From the NCBI GenBank assembly GCA_036478595.1, contig JAZGEF010000036.1, positions 124,001 through 188,000 of the forward strand: DNA of 64,000 nucleotides, read 5' to 3'. The position numbers were made by a program, and so were the translations under genes. Every line of letters begins with the position of its first letter. The stretch's first letter is position 1. Below the pieces are notes generated by a model that was not told the origin of the DNA, searched no databases, and saw nothing but the letters and a program-made list of their open reading frames with translations. Shown here piece by piece: positions 1 through 7,587 of the stretch. Origin of the DNA: Granulosicoccus sp036478595 (GTDB lineage: Bacteria > Pseudomonadota > Gammaproteobacteria > Granulosicoccales > Granulosicoccaceae).

Positions 1-1
1 T

Positions 2-115
2 ATTATGGATAAAAAAGGCGTTGTACGTTATAAGCACATTGGGCCAATCAGCGAAAAAGATTTCAAAACGATTCTGGTTCCGCTAATAAAGCAACTACAA
101 GCAGAGCAGGCGTAG
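2..115 (+). CDS. ccmG: C-terminal end of CcmG/DsbE-type thioredoxin (partial, cut by window start)
   Basis: An open frame enters from the left edge and ends at TAG 113-115. Its last 37 residues carry the segment GVVRYKHIGPIS, which resembles the tail of CcmG/DsbE, the membrane-anchored periplasmic thioredoxin that keeps apocytochrome c cysteines reduced during haem attachment. The stop overlaps the GTG start of ccmH by one base (TAGTG), and ccmG-ccmH is the usual order in gammaproteobacterial ccm operons. The CxxC active site lies outside the window, so the call rests on this short tail and on context. Confidence 0.72.
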   Translation: MMDKKGVVRYKHIGPISEKDFKTILVPLIKQLQAEQA

Positions 116-603
116 TGGTCAATCCATATCGAAAAACGATAATTAAGCCTTCGATCCTTCAGCTATTCGCGGTGCTGTGCGTATTGCTGGGCCTAGCGCT
201 TAACGCACAGTCTGCGGAGACCGTGCTGAAATTTGAAAATGAAGGACACGCCGCGCTGTATCTTCGCTTAACACAAGAGTTTCGCTGCCTCAAATGCCAA
301 AACCAAAACTTGGCAGGTTCAAACGCTGATCTGGCTCAAGATCTGCGTAATGAAATCTATCAAGCGGTTGTCAGTGGGCAAGGGCGGGAAGAGATTTCAG
401 ATTACCTGGTTGCCCGCTATGGCGATTTCGTTCTTTACCGGCCGCCGGTTAAAAAGATCACTTATCTATTGTGGTTTGGGCCCTTTGTGTTGCTATTGTT
501 TGCGATTATTGGCGGATGGCGCCTGATTTCAAGTAAACCCGCGTTTACGGCGGCAGAACCCTCTGAAGCGCTAGAAGCCGCTCGACGGCGCTTAAACGAA
601 TAA
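115..603 (+). CDS. ccmH: Cytochrome c maturation protein CcmH
   Basis: 162 residues. CcmH is a membrane-anchored periplasmic thiol oxidoreductase of System I cytochrome c biogenesis; with CcmG it keeps the CxxCH haem-binding site of apocytochrome c reduced. The sequence shows an N-terminal signal segment (about residues 14-34), the family motif FRCLKCQNQ with its redox CxxC, the conserved SNADLAQDLR stretch, and one C-terminal transmembrane helix (about 118-138) followed by a short cytoplasmic tail. It is the short form, without the fused CcmI/TPR domain of E. coli CcmH, and no ccmI follows before the next transcription unit. The GTG start overlaps the preceding stop, indicating translational coupling. 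Confidence 0.93.
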   Translation: MVNPYRKTIIKPSILQLFAVLCVLLGLALNAQSAETVLKFENEGHAALYLRLTQEFRCLKCQNQNLAGSNADLAQDLRNEIYQAVVSGQGREEISDYLVARYGDFVLYRPPVKKITYLLWFGPFVLLLFAIIGGWRLISSKPAFTAAEPSEALEAARRRLNE

Positions 604-744
604 AAACGTCTTTTTTGAGCACCAGTATGGTTCTGAGGCGCCTGTAGCTATTCCGAATTTCCTTAAAATGACATATAGTACTGATAAGACGGTATTGCGT
701 CGCCACTGCGGCCGCAACCCACTATTGCCTGGAGATTTAAATTA

Positions 745-1929
745 ATGAAAAAATTCGCCGTAGCCTTGTTGGCTTCCACATCACTGTGCACCACTGTAAT
801 GGCTGCTGATGATGCTATACAAGTTGGATTTGTCACTACGTTAACCACGGGTGCTGCTGTTATCGGGAATGACATGCGCGATGCCGTTAATTTAGCGCTT
901 GATCACATGGATAACACCATGGGTGGCAAGCCTGTTGAAGTGTTGTTTGAAGACGATGGTTTTAAACCCGCAACGGGTAAGCAAGCTACGGACAAACTCA
1001 TTAAAGAAGACGACGTCGATATAGTCGCAGGCTATATTTGGTCGCACGTATTGATGGCGTCCTATCGTTCAGTACTGAAGGCTGACAAGGTGATAATCAG
1101 TGCTAACGCCGGGCCTTCAGCAATAGCGGGTAAGTTATGCGATCCGAATTTCTTTTCCACTTCCTGGCAGAACGACCAAACACCTATGGCCTTGGGTGAA
1201 TTACTCAATGCACGCGGTGTTAAATCTCTTTACTTGATGGCACCAAACTATGCCGCGGGCAAAGATATGGTCGCTGGTGTTGAACGAACCTTTAAAGGCG
1301 ACATCATGGGTAAAGATCTCACCAAATGGGGTGCCGATGCGCAGCTGGATTTCTCAGCTGAGCTTGCCAAAGCAAAAGCTTCTGGTGCCGAAGGAATTGC
1401 TGTGTTCTATCCAGGGAAGGCAGGTGGTGCGTTTATTAAACAGTATCAACAAGCAGGCCTTGCTGATGTTATGCCGCTATTTACCATGTTTACAGTAGAT
1501 GCTTTGTCATTGCCTAAATTGCAGGAAGCGAACATGACCGGTATCTTGGGCTCGGAAATGTCAATGTTTTGGAGCCCAGAGATGGATAACCCTGCTAACC
1601 AGAAATTTGTTGCAGGATTCCGTGAAAAGTATGGCCGATACCCATCTTTCTATGCAGCGCAATCTTATGATGCGATGAATCTGATCAAATCAGCGGCAGA
1701 TGCGCTTGATGGAGATTTCTCTAGCACATCAGCAGTTCGTTATGAGTTAGCAAAAGCCAATTTTGATTCGATACGAGGCGACTTCGAGTTTGGTAACAAC
1801 CATATGCCAATACAAAACTTTTACGCCCGCAAGGTGGTAGAAGATGCCGATGGTAATTGGACTACCGAGATCACCAAAACCGTATTCGAAAAGCATCAGG
1901 ATACCTACGCTGCGACATGCAGTATGTAA
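745..1929 (+). CDS. Periplasmic substrate-binding protein of a Liv-type ABC transporter (aromatic/amino-acid family)
   Basis: 394 residues with a clear Sec signal peptide (MKKFAVALLASTSLCTTVMA, cleavage after about residue 20), then a type 1 periplasmic binding fold. It would capture its ligand in the periplasm and deliver it to the permease pair encoded next. The segment from QVGFVTTLTTGAA onward and the C-terminal region resemble binding proteins found beside benzoate and nitrobenzoate catabolic genes more than E. coli LivK; this is family recall, not an alignment. It heads a five-gene transporter operon. GGAG sits about 11 bases before the ATG. A weak 5-bp hairpin (1929-1944) lies between its stop and livH. 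The BoxR-like gene at the operon end supports an aromatic acid as ligand, but the ligand is inferred. Confidence 0.85.
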   Translation: MKKFAVALLASTSLCTTVMAADDAIQVGFVTTLTTGAAVIGNDMRDAVNLALDHMDNTMGGKPVEVLFEDDGFKPATGKQATDKLIKEDDVDIVAGYIWSHVLMASYRSVLKADKVIISANAGPSAIAGKLCDPNFFSTSWQNDQTPMALGELLNARGVKSLYLMAPNYAAGKDMVAGVERTFKGDIMGKDLTKWGADAQLDFSAELAKAKASGAEGIAVFYPGKAGGAFIKQYQQAGLADVMPLFTMFTVDALSLPKLQEANMTGILGSEMSMFWSPEMDNPANQKFVAGFREKYGRYPSFYAAQSYDAMNLIKSAADALDGDFSSTSAVRYELAKANFDSIRGDFEFGNNHMPIQNFYARKVVEDADGNWTTEITKTVFEKHQDTYAATCSM

Positions 1930-1984
1930 GTCCTTGATTGGACTATTTTGCAACTAACGCTGCATAAGGTAGCGTACCTTTCGC

Positions 1985-2905
1985 ATGGATACAGTTCTTC
2001 TGATTACGCAGGCCGTTAACGGCCTGCAGTTAGGTGTGTTATTGTTTTTGTTGTCCGCAGGATTAACCTTAACCTTCGGCATCATGGATCTGATCAACCT
2101 TGCGCACGCCTCCTTCTATATGCTCGGTGCCTTTTTTGGCGCAACCGTGACCATATACACAGGCTCCTTCACACTTGGTTTTTTCGCGGCGATTATCGCG
2201 GTATTGATAGTTGCTTGGATTATTGAAAAAGTAATTATTTCGCAGCTGTATACACGCGATCATCTTGATCAACTACTCGCAACATTTGGTTTGATTCTTA
2301 TTGCAGATACTTTGGTGCATATCATTTGGGGCCCAGCAGGTTTGGCGATCGCGTTGCCGCCGTTATTGCAAGGGCAGGTCACTTTCGGCGGTGTAACGTT
2401 ACCGTCTTTCCGCATACTGATTATCGGTGTTGGATTATTGGTAGCGTTAGGCCTTTACTGGTTAGTTAATCATACTCGCACCGGCATGTTGATCAGGGCA
2501 GGTGCGTCTAATCGTCGTATGCTGAATAATTTGGGCGTTGATGTTGGCAGCTTGTTTGCCGCGGTGTTTTGTATGGGTGCAGCATTAGCGGGTGTGGCGG
2601 GCATCTTAATAACGCCCATTACCGAAGCCTCCATAGGCATGGGTAACGATATTATCATCACCGCATTTGTTGTCGTTATCATTGGCGGCATCGGTTCAAT
2701 TAAAGGGGCGTTTATCGCCGCTATAATTATCGGCATGATCGATACTTTTGGGCGTGCATTTCTTGACCAGCTATTTATGACTGTCATGCCTGCTGAAACT
2801 GCCGAAACTGCAGCACCTGCAGTTTCGGCGATGCTCATTTATCTGTTAATGGCAATTATCTTAAGCCTACGCCCGGCTGGTTTGTTTCCGCCAAAGCTGC
2901 GCTAA
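1985..2905 (+). CDS. Liv-type ABC transporter permease, LivH family
   Basis: 306 residues, very hydrophobic, with about eight predicted membrane helices. It carries the LivH-family segment TFGIMDLINLAHASFYMLG near the N-terminus and the GGIGSIKGAFIAA cytoplasmic loop that contacts the ATPase. It should form the heterodimeric inner-membrane channel with the following LivM-type protein. Its stop TAA overlaps the next ATG by one base (TAATG). A conspicuous Ala/Thr/Glu-rich loop (AETAETAAPAVSA) near the C-terminus is encoded by locally repetitive DNA around 2790-2825. The ligand is unknown and set by the binding protein. Confidence 0.92.
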   Translation: MDTVLLITQAVNGLQLGVLLFLLSAGLTLTFGIMDLINLAHASFYMLGAFFGATVTIYTGSFTLGFFAAIIAVLIVAWIIEKVIISQLYTRDHLDQLLATFGLILIADTLVHIIWGPAGLAIALPPLLQGQVTFGGVTLPSFRILIIGVGLLVALGLYWLVNHTRTGMLIRAGASNRRMLNNLGVDVGSLFAAVFCMGAALAGVAGILITPITEASIGMGNDIIITAFVVVIIGGIGSIKGAFIAAIIIGMIDTFGRAFLDQLFMTVMPAETAETAAPAVSAMLIYLLMAIILSLRPAGLFPPKLR

Positions 2906-3876
2906 TGGAAGCTTCGAGTAAAAGGTCAATCTTGGCAGGAGCGGTATTTTTAATACTGTTGGCCGTGGTGCCGGTTGCGCTGTTTTATTCAGGCAAAATA
3001 TTTTGGATCGATATCTTTACCCGTTTGGTTATTCTCGCCATCGCGGGCACAAGTTTGTACTTGCTGTTGGGTGTGGCGGGGTTGCCATCATTTGGCCATG
3101 CTGCCTATCTGGGCCTCGGTGCCTATGCTGTTGGCGTACCAATACACTATGCAACAATTGGTGGCGCCGAGTGGCTAGCTAGCTATAACGGTTGGTGGCA
3201 GTTTTTTCTGGCAATCGTTGTTAGCGCATTGTTTGCATTAATTACCGGCGCTATTAGTTTGCGCACGCGTGGCGTGCATTTCATCATGATCACCATGGCG
3301 TTCAGCCAGATGATCTACTATGCCTTGATTTCATTGGAAGAGTACGGCGCAGATGATGGTTTAAGTGTTTATGCCTCGTCTGAATTCGCGCCGTTGATGC
3401 TTGATAATCCAGTGCACTTATACGGCATATGCTTTGGGTCGTTGCTTTTTGTGTTGTACACAGTGCATCGTTTACAACATTCACGATTTGGGCGGGTATT
3501 ACAGGCGGCCAAACAAAACGAAACCCGCGTGCTCGCTTCAGGTGTCAATCCATTTAAATACAGGCTACTAGCTTTTGTGATAGCGGGTGTTATAGCGGGT
3601 TATGCCGGTGCGTTAATGGCAAATTTCGCCTTGTTTATTTCCCCTGACATGGTTGAGTGGTCGCGTTCAGGTGAGCTTATGTTCATGGTCATATTAGGTG
3701 GTAGCCAACATCTACTTGGGCCACTGGTGGGAAGTAGTTTGTTTATCCTTTTAGAATTTGTATTGTCCAGATGGACCATCTATTGGCACCTTCCATTTGG
3801 CATTATGTTGTTGTTGGTGGTGTTGTTTGGACGTGGTGGAATTATCGGTATGCTGCGTAAAGGTCAGCAATCATGA
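2905..3876 (+). CDS. Liv-type ABC transporter permease, LivM family
   Basis: 323 residues with roughly nine hydrophobic helices. The LivM hallmarks are GLPSFGHAAYLGLGAYAVG in the first third and the MVILGGSQHLLGPLVGS loop near the C-terminus, equivalent to the ATPase-coupling loop of this family. It pairs with the upstream LivH-type permease. It overlaps livH by one base at its start and livG by four bases (ATGA at 3873-3876) at its end, so the permease and ATPase genes are translationally coupled. The length is normal for the family and no defect is visible. Confidence 0.92.
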   Translation: MEASSKRSILAGAVFLILLAVVPVALFYSGKIFWIDIFTRLVILAIAGTSLYLLLGVAGLPSFGHAAYLGLGAYAVGVPIHYATIGGAEWLASYNGWWQFFLAIVVSALFALITGAISLRTRGVHFIMITMAFSQMIYYALISLEEYGADDGLSVYASSEFAPLMLDNPVHLYGICFGSLLFVLYTVHRLQHSRFGRVLQAAKQNETRVLASGVNPFKYRLLAFVIAGVIAGYAGALMANFALFISPDMVEWSRSGELMFMVILGGSQHLLGPLVGSSLFILLEFVLSRWTIYWHLPFGIMLLLVVLFGRGGIIGMLRKGQQS

Positions 3877-4655
3877 GCGCACAGCACTCTGCAGCAGACG
3901 CCGCAGTAAACATGGCACTGAATACAAAAGGGCTCACTAAACATTTTGGCGGCATTGTTGCCACGGATAATCTCGATTTAAACGTCAAGCGAGGCAGCCT
4001 GCATGCACTCATTGGCCCCAACGGTGCTGGCAAAACTACGCTTATTTCGCAGCTCTGCGGCTTGCTCGCGCCTGATAGTGGCCAAGTGTTTTTATATGAT
4101 CAAGACATCACCGCCGTACCGCCAGCTAAGCGAGTACAGCGCGGCTTGTCACGCACGTTTCAAATTACATCGGTGTTTCCAGAATTTAGTGCGCAGGATA
4201 ACGTTGCATTTGCAGCTCAAGCCGTAGCCGGGCACTCGTATCGATTTTGGCGCCCAGTGGTTAATAACAAAACGTTTCAGCAGCAGGCTCAAGATGCACT
4301 GGCGCGCGTCGGATTATCAACGAGAGCAACGGTGCCGGCATCGTCTTTGTCACACGGTGAAAGGCGGCAACTTGAAATTGCCATGGTACTGGCAGCTAAG
4401 CCAAAAGTTCTATTGCTCGATGAGCCCATGGCCGGCATGGGTGGTGAAGAATCCGCGTTAATGGTGGAGCTACTGCAATCGTTAAAATATGAAGTTACCA
4501 TGTTGTTGGTTGAGCACGATATGGATGCTGTGTTTGCATTGGCAGATGAACTTAGTGTGTTGGTGTATGGGCGCTTGATAGCAACTGGGTTGCCAGAGGA
4601 TATACGCGGCAATGCTGAAGTACAGCGCGCATATCTAGGGGCGACGCCCTCATGA
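3873..4655 (+). CDS. Liv-type ABC transporter ATP-binding protein, LivG family
   Basis: 260 residues. The Walker A motif GPNGAGKTT, the ABC signature (LSHGERRQLEIA) and Walker B VLLLDEPMAGMG are all intact, followed by the H-loop VEHDMDAV. The C-terminal QRAYLGA end is typical of LivG. The protein has about 12 extra N-terminal residues before the usual LNTKGLTKHFGG start. A second in-frame ATG at 3912 could be an alternative start, but the ATGA overlap with the permease gene favours 3873. It energises transport together with the following LivF-type ATPase at the cytoplasmic face. Confidence 0.93.
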   Translation: MSAQHSAADAAVNMALNTKGLTKHFGGIVATDNLDLNVKRGSLHALIGPNGAGKTTLISQLCGLLAPDSGQVFLYDQDITAVPPAKRVQRGLSRTFQITSVFPEFSAQDNVAFAAQAVAGHSYRFWRPVVNNKTFQQQAQDALARVGLSTRATVPASSLSHGERRQLEIAMVLAAKPKVLLLDEPMAGMGGEESALMVELLQSLKYEVTMLLVEHDMDAVFALADELSVLVYGRLIATGLPEDIRGNAEVQRAYLGATPS

Positions 4656-5365
4656 GCATGCTCCAAGTGAATGGTTTGCAGGCAGGTTATGGGAATAGCC
4701 AAGTGCTGTTTGATGTCTCACTTACCGTTGGCCCTGGCCAGATCGTTAGTCTCCTGGGGCGCAATGGCATGGGCAAAACTACCACGCTAAATTGCGTAAT
4801 GGGCAACATCACACCCATATCTGGCGCCCTGGAATTTGCCGGTCAATCTATAGTGGGTGCCAAAGCGCACCTGATATCCCAGGCGGGCATCGCATTGGTA
4901 CCGGAAGGTAGGCAAATTTTTCCTAATCTTTCGGCTCGAGAAAACCTAATGGCGACACAACGTGCGCCAATGTATCCGCTGTCCTCTGAGCTTTGGACAC
5001 TCGATAGAGTGCTAACGATGTTTCCGGGGCTTGAACCACGTTTGGACTCGCCAGGAAACCTGCTCAGTGGCGGTGAGCAGCAGATGTTGGCCATTGGTCG
5101 AGCCTTGCTAACAAATCCACGTTTATTACTGTTAGACGACGCTACAGAGGGCCTGGCGCCTCAAGTGCGTGCAGAAATTTGGCAGTGTTTAGCGGGTCTA
5201 AAATCGACCAAGCTATCAATTGTGGTAGTGGACAAAAATCTTGCCGACATGTTATATGTAGCCGACAGCCATTACGTCATCGAAAAAGGCCGCATAGTTT
5301 GGCAAGGCGACAGCGCCGCTTTACAGTCATCAGCGGATGTAAAGGAGCGCTACCTGGGTATCTAG
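4652..5365 (+). CDS. Liv-type ABC transporter ATP-binding protein, LivF family
   Basis: 237 residues with Walker A GRNGMGKTT, signature LSGGEQQMLAIGRAL, and the LivF-type PEGRQIFPNLSARENL segment. In the Walker B region the usual DEP is DDA (LLLLDDATEGLAP): the first Asp is kept, but the catalytic Glu position is Asp. The H-loop position reads VVVDKNLADM, where most LivF proteins have VEQN, so a second conserved region is also altered. These changes resemble the degenerate site of an asymmetric ATPase pair; the LivG partner keeps consensus residues. It starts at an ATGA overlap with livG and ends the transporter set. Confidence 0.9.
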   Translation: MSMLQVNGLQAGYGNSQVLFDVSLTVGPGQIVSLLGRNGMGKTTTLNCVMGNITPISGALEFAGQSIVGAKAHLISQAGIALVPEGRQIFPNLSARENLMATQRAPMYPLSSELWTLDRVLTMFPGLEPRLDSPGNLLSGGEQQMLAIGRALLTNPRLLLLDDATEGLAPQVRAEIWQCLAGLKSTKLSIVVVDKNLADMLYVADSHYVIEKGRIVWQGDSAALQSSADVKERYLGI

Positions 5366-5410
5366 CCAACGATGAGGAATGTGGTTATCGCTAACGCCAG
5401 GAGGCTAGCT

Positions 5411-5689
5411 ATGTCCGAACAAATGGGTGGCATTGTTGTAGGAAGCAGCCTGATAGAAAGAAGCTCACATACTGAATTTTTATCAATACTTGGCGGACGA
5501 GTGCGGCAGCAACGAGATTTAATACACATGTCTCGTCGTGTGCTATCACAGCGCTCTAATGTGTCAGAGCGCTATTTGGCGCAATTAGAAAGCGGTAAGG
5601 GCAATATGTCTATTGGCTTATTGCGCAAAGTTAGCATTGCGCTTGAAGTACCTTTGGCTGATCTGCTGGAGCCTAGAAACTCATTATGA
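5411..5689 (+). CDS. BoxR/BzdR-like XRE-family regulator lacking the shikimate-kinase-like domain
   Basis: 92 residues. The start is ATG 5411, not the in-frame ATG 5372, because a perfect AGGAGG (5399-5404) sits six bases upstream. Residues about 22-85 form an XRE helix-turn-helix with VSERYLAQLESGKGN, a segment shared with BoxR and BzdR, the repressors of benzoyl-CoA pathways. Those are about 300 residues with a C-terminal shikimate-kinase-like domain that senses benzoyl-CoA. Here the frame stops right after the HTH (LADLLEPRNSL), and no kinase-like remnant was noticed downstream, where the opposite-strand lipoprotein gene begins. The last 17 bases overlap that convergent gene. It probably controls the adjacent transporter. 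It may be a natural single-domain regulator or a truncation product. Confidence 0.8.
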   Translation: MSEQMGGIVVGSSLIERSSHTEFLSILGGRVRQQRDLIHMSRRVLSQRSNVSERYLAQLESGKGNMSIGLLRKVSIALEVPLADLLEPRNSL

Positions 5690-6146
5690 TGTTGGTTTTA
5701 GCGCTGATGTCTGCACCCACGGCTTGTCGCTCAGCATCGTTCTGAAACTGATGTATTACGATTCCCGGGCGATGCGTGGCCCAAGGGTCAACGTCAATGC
5801 CATTTTGGCTGTATCGAACATAGTCGTTCAGCGCTGTTAGACGTGCCATACCCTCTTCCTGAACTTCGCCGTTGTAAAATTTGTCCACCTCTTCAAATGG
5901 ATCGTTGGTTTCGAAAACGACGATTTTCAAGCCATTCTCGCCACCCACACGATACTTAGTGCCATTGGGATAAACCGGGTAGGGAATCTCGCTTGCCCCA
6001 ATCACAGCCGTGTTGCTGTCGAGAATTAGCTCGATTTCAGCGCTTTCTACTGTCGGGGCAGAAGTCTCTTCGCGGCTGCATGCAGACAGGCTTAAAAAAG
6101 CAGTGATGGCCAGCAAGCCGCAAACGATCTGGGCTGAACGAATCAT
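5673..6146 (-). CDS. Small predicted outer-membrane lipoprotein, unknown function
   Basis: 157 residues from ATG 6146, which has AAGGA five bases upstream; the longer frame from 6191 would put 15 residues before the signal peptide. The N-terminus is a lipoprotein signal (MIRSAQIVCGLLAITAFLSL, lipobox LSAC), and Ser follows the Cys, which by the E. coli rule predicts outer-membrane sorting. The mature part is acidic and contains an IPYPVYPNGTKY segment and FYNGEVQEEGM, the latter somewhat like proteins that score the change of a residue pair over time, but I do not recognise the family. The gene overlaps the convergent regulator gene by 17 bases at its 3' end. Confidence 0.75.
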   Translation of the reverse strand: MIRSAQIVCGLLAITAFLSLSACSREETSAPTVESAEIELILDSNTAVIGASEIPYPVYPNGTKYRVGGENGLKIVVFETNDPFEEVDKFYNGEVQEEGMARLTALNDYVRYSQNGIDVDPWATHRPGIVIHQFQNDAERQAVGADISAKTNIIMSF

Positions 6147-6204
6147 GTGAATCCTTGTAGGATTTGAAAACTGACCTAAAGAATAGACCAATCAAACGAA
6201 CTTG

Positions 6205-6630
6205 CTAAGCCCAGTCATGCCAAGGCAGAGGCATCCACAGCAGTCCTTCCGGCCCGATTAGTTGTATTTGCCACATTTCGCCTTCTGGTAAATCAACCCG
6301 TCGAATGGTGTTGACGCGGTATTCGGTTGCACTACCGGGTTGCAAGAGCTTGCAACCTGCGATCATTAATCCAGTTGAAGCCATATAGCGAACGCCACTG
6401 ATTTTTTGGCAGGCAAAAAAGCGCTGACCGATTGGCAGAGTTTGCCCTTTAGCCGGCGGGTTGGTAAACGTGAGATGTTTGGATGGCGTTAGCGCGCAGG
6501 CGCTTAGGCCAATAAGAAAAACGATGCTTGCCCAGGAATATTGCTTGGGCGTGGTTGGAGATTGATTTGTCGTGCTGTGCGTTACTGCAGATATGACTGC
6601 CCGCGCGATAGCGCGGGCAATGGTATTCAC
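6205..6630 (-). CDS. Hypothetical lipoprotein or secreted protein
   Basis: 141 residues from GTG 6630, which overlaps the stop of the coiled-coil gene (GTGA). A hydrophobic run ending in IGLSAC (residues about 30-46) looks like a lipobox, but it is preceded by an unusually long Ser/Thr-rich leader, so the true start may lie further in. The mature part contains SGVRYMASTGLMIAGC and a C-terminal GPEGLLWMPLPWHDW. No family is recognised. Order and coupling suggest joint expression with the upstream coiled-coil protein and possibly with the next lipoprotein 59 bases downstream. Confidence 0.6.
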   Translation of the reverse strand: MNTIARAIARAVISAVTHSTTNQSPTTPKQYSWASIVFLIGLSACALTPSKHLTFTNPPAKGQTLPIGQRFFACQKISGVRYMASTGLMIAGCKLLQPGSATEYRVNTIRRVDLPEGEMWQIQLIGPEGLLWMPLPWHDWA

Positions 6631-7385
6631 GCAGTTGCTACTTCTTTTCTTTCTTCTTCTTCCTCTTCGGCAGCTGTCGCTGATTCGATATCAGCCAACA
6701 CGCTTGCGTCGATAGTAGGAATGTCGCCTAAATCATCGCCGCCTGCTTTCTTGGCTTTGTCAGCCCATTCGCGAAGTTCTCGATACGCAGCGAGTAGAGT
6801 GCCACTGCTCTCAGAAAGCGTGCGTAGTTCTTCAAGTTCTTCTTTTTGTGTTTTCGTTTCTTTCTTTAGTACTCGGTTAGAATCTTCTGCAGTTTTGCGG
6901 CCATTAGCTTCGTCGAGCTTTTGCTTTTTAAGCGTCTTGAGTTTTTTAACGATATTTTCAGGCGTGTCAGCCAATGCTACGTTTATCGCTTTAAGCTCTT
7001 TTTGCTTGTCGTCGACTTGGCGCTTAACTTTTTTCAAAGCTTCGGCATTGTCCGCACGACCGTTAGCTAATTGCTGGTCAGCTTGCTTTTGAGCTTGCAG
7101 TGCCTCGTCTCGTTGAGCTTCTGCATCAGTGCGTGCCTTGTCCGACTTTTTAACTGTAGCGAGGCTTGCCTCGATATCTTTTTGTGCCTGTTCGCGAGTG
7201 CTAGCCATATCGGCGTCTGCTTCTTTCGCGCGTTTAACAGCGGTGTCGAGCGCGGCTTTTAGATCTTCTGCGGTGAAATCGTCCTTAAGCTTAAGGGCCG
7301 TCGCTGCCTCGTTCATAAGCATCTGCTTGCTGATGGCGAGGTCTTTCCAAATTCTTAGTTGTTGCTCTGTGTCGTTTTGACTCAC
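6627..7385 (-). CDS. Coiled-coil protein of unknown function
   Basis: 252 residues, very rich in Lys, Glu, Ala and Asp, with almost uninterrupted heptad-like helical sequence from about residue 35 to 205. It has no signal peptide or membrane segment, so it is probably cytoplasmic. The C-terminus is acidic (a run of six Glu near residues 240-246). No catalytic motif is visible. Similar composition occurs in structural or scaffold proteins, but no specific homologue is recognised. It is the first gene of a leftward group followed by two lipoproteins and is divergent from the MFS gene at 7588. Confidence 0.7.
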   Translation of the reverse strand: MSQNDTEQQLRIWKDLAISKQMLMNEAATALKLKDDFTAEDLKAALDTAVKRAKEADADMASTREQAQKDIEASLATVKKSDKARTDAEAQRDEALQAQKQADQQLANGRADNAEALKKVKRQVDDKQKELKAINVALADTPENIVKKLKTLKKQKLDEANGRKTAEDSNRVLKKETKTQKEELEELRTLSESSGTLLAAYRELREWADKAKKAGGDDLGDIPTIDASVLADIESATAAEEEEEERKEVATA

Positions 7386-7587
7386 GTATTAATTCTCTCG
7401 GGCAAATAGCCGTGTAGCGCCTTGATCAAGCTACGCTCAAGGTGCGATTGGATAACAGGTTTTGGTGGGTGCACTCGTAATGAAGTTGCGATTTTCACGA
7501 GTTGCCCCGTTCAATCTGCTTATTATAGCGCCAAATTCGCAGCTGTTGTACTCTCAGCGGCCAATCAGTTAACACGATTTAATCTTT

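Noticed and set aside
1929..1944. Terminator between the first binding-protein gene and livH
   Set aside because: The 5-bp stem is too weak and lacks a solid T-run; at most a minor attenuating hairpin.
6541..7092. Ser-rich 183-codon rightward frame opposite the coiled-coil gene
   Set aside because: Its Ser-rich composition arises from the complement of Lys/Glu-rich codons.
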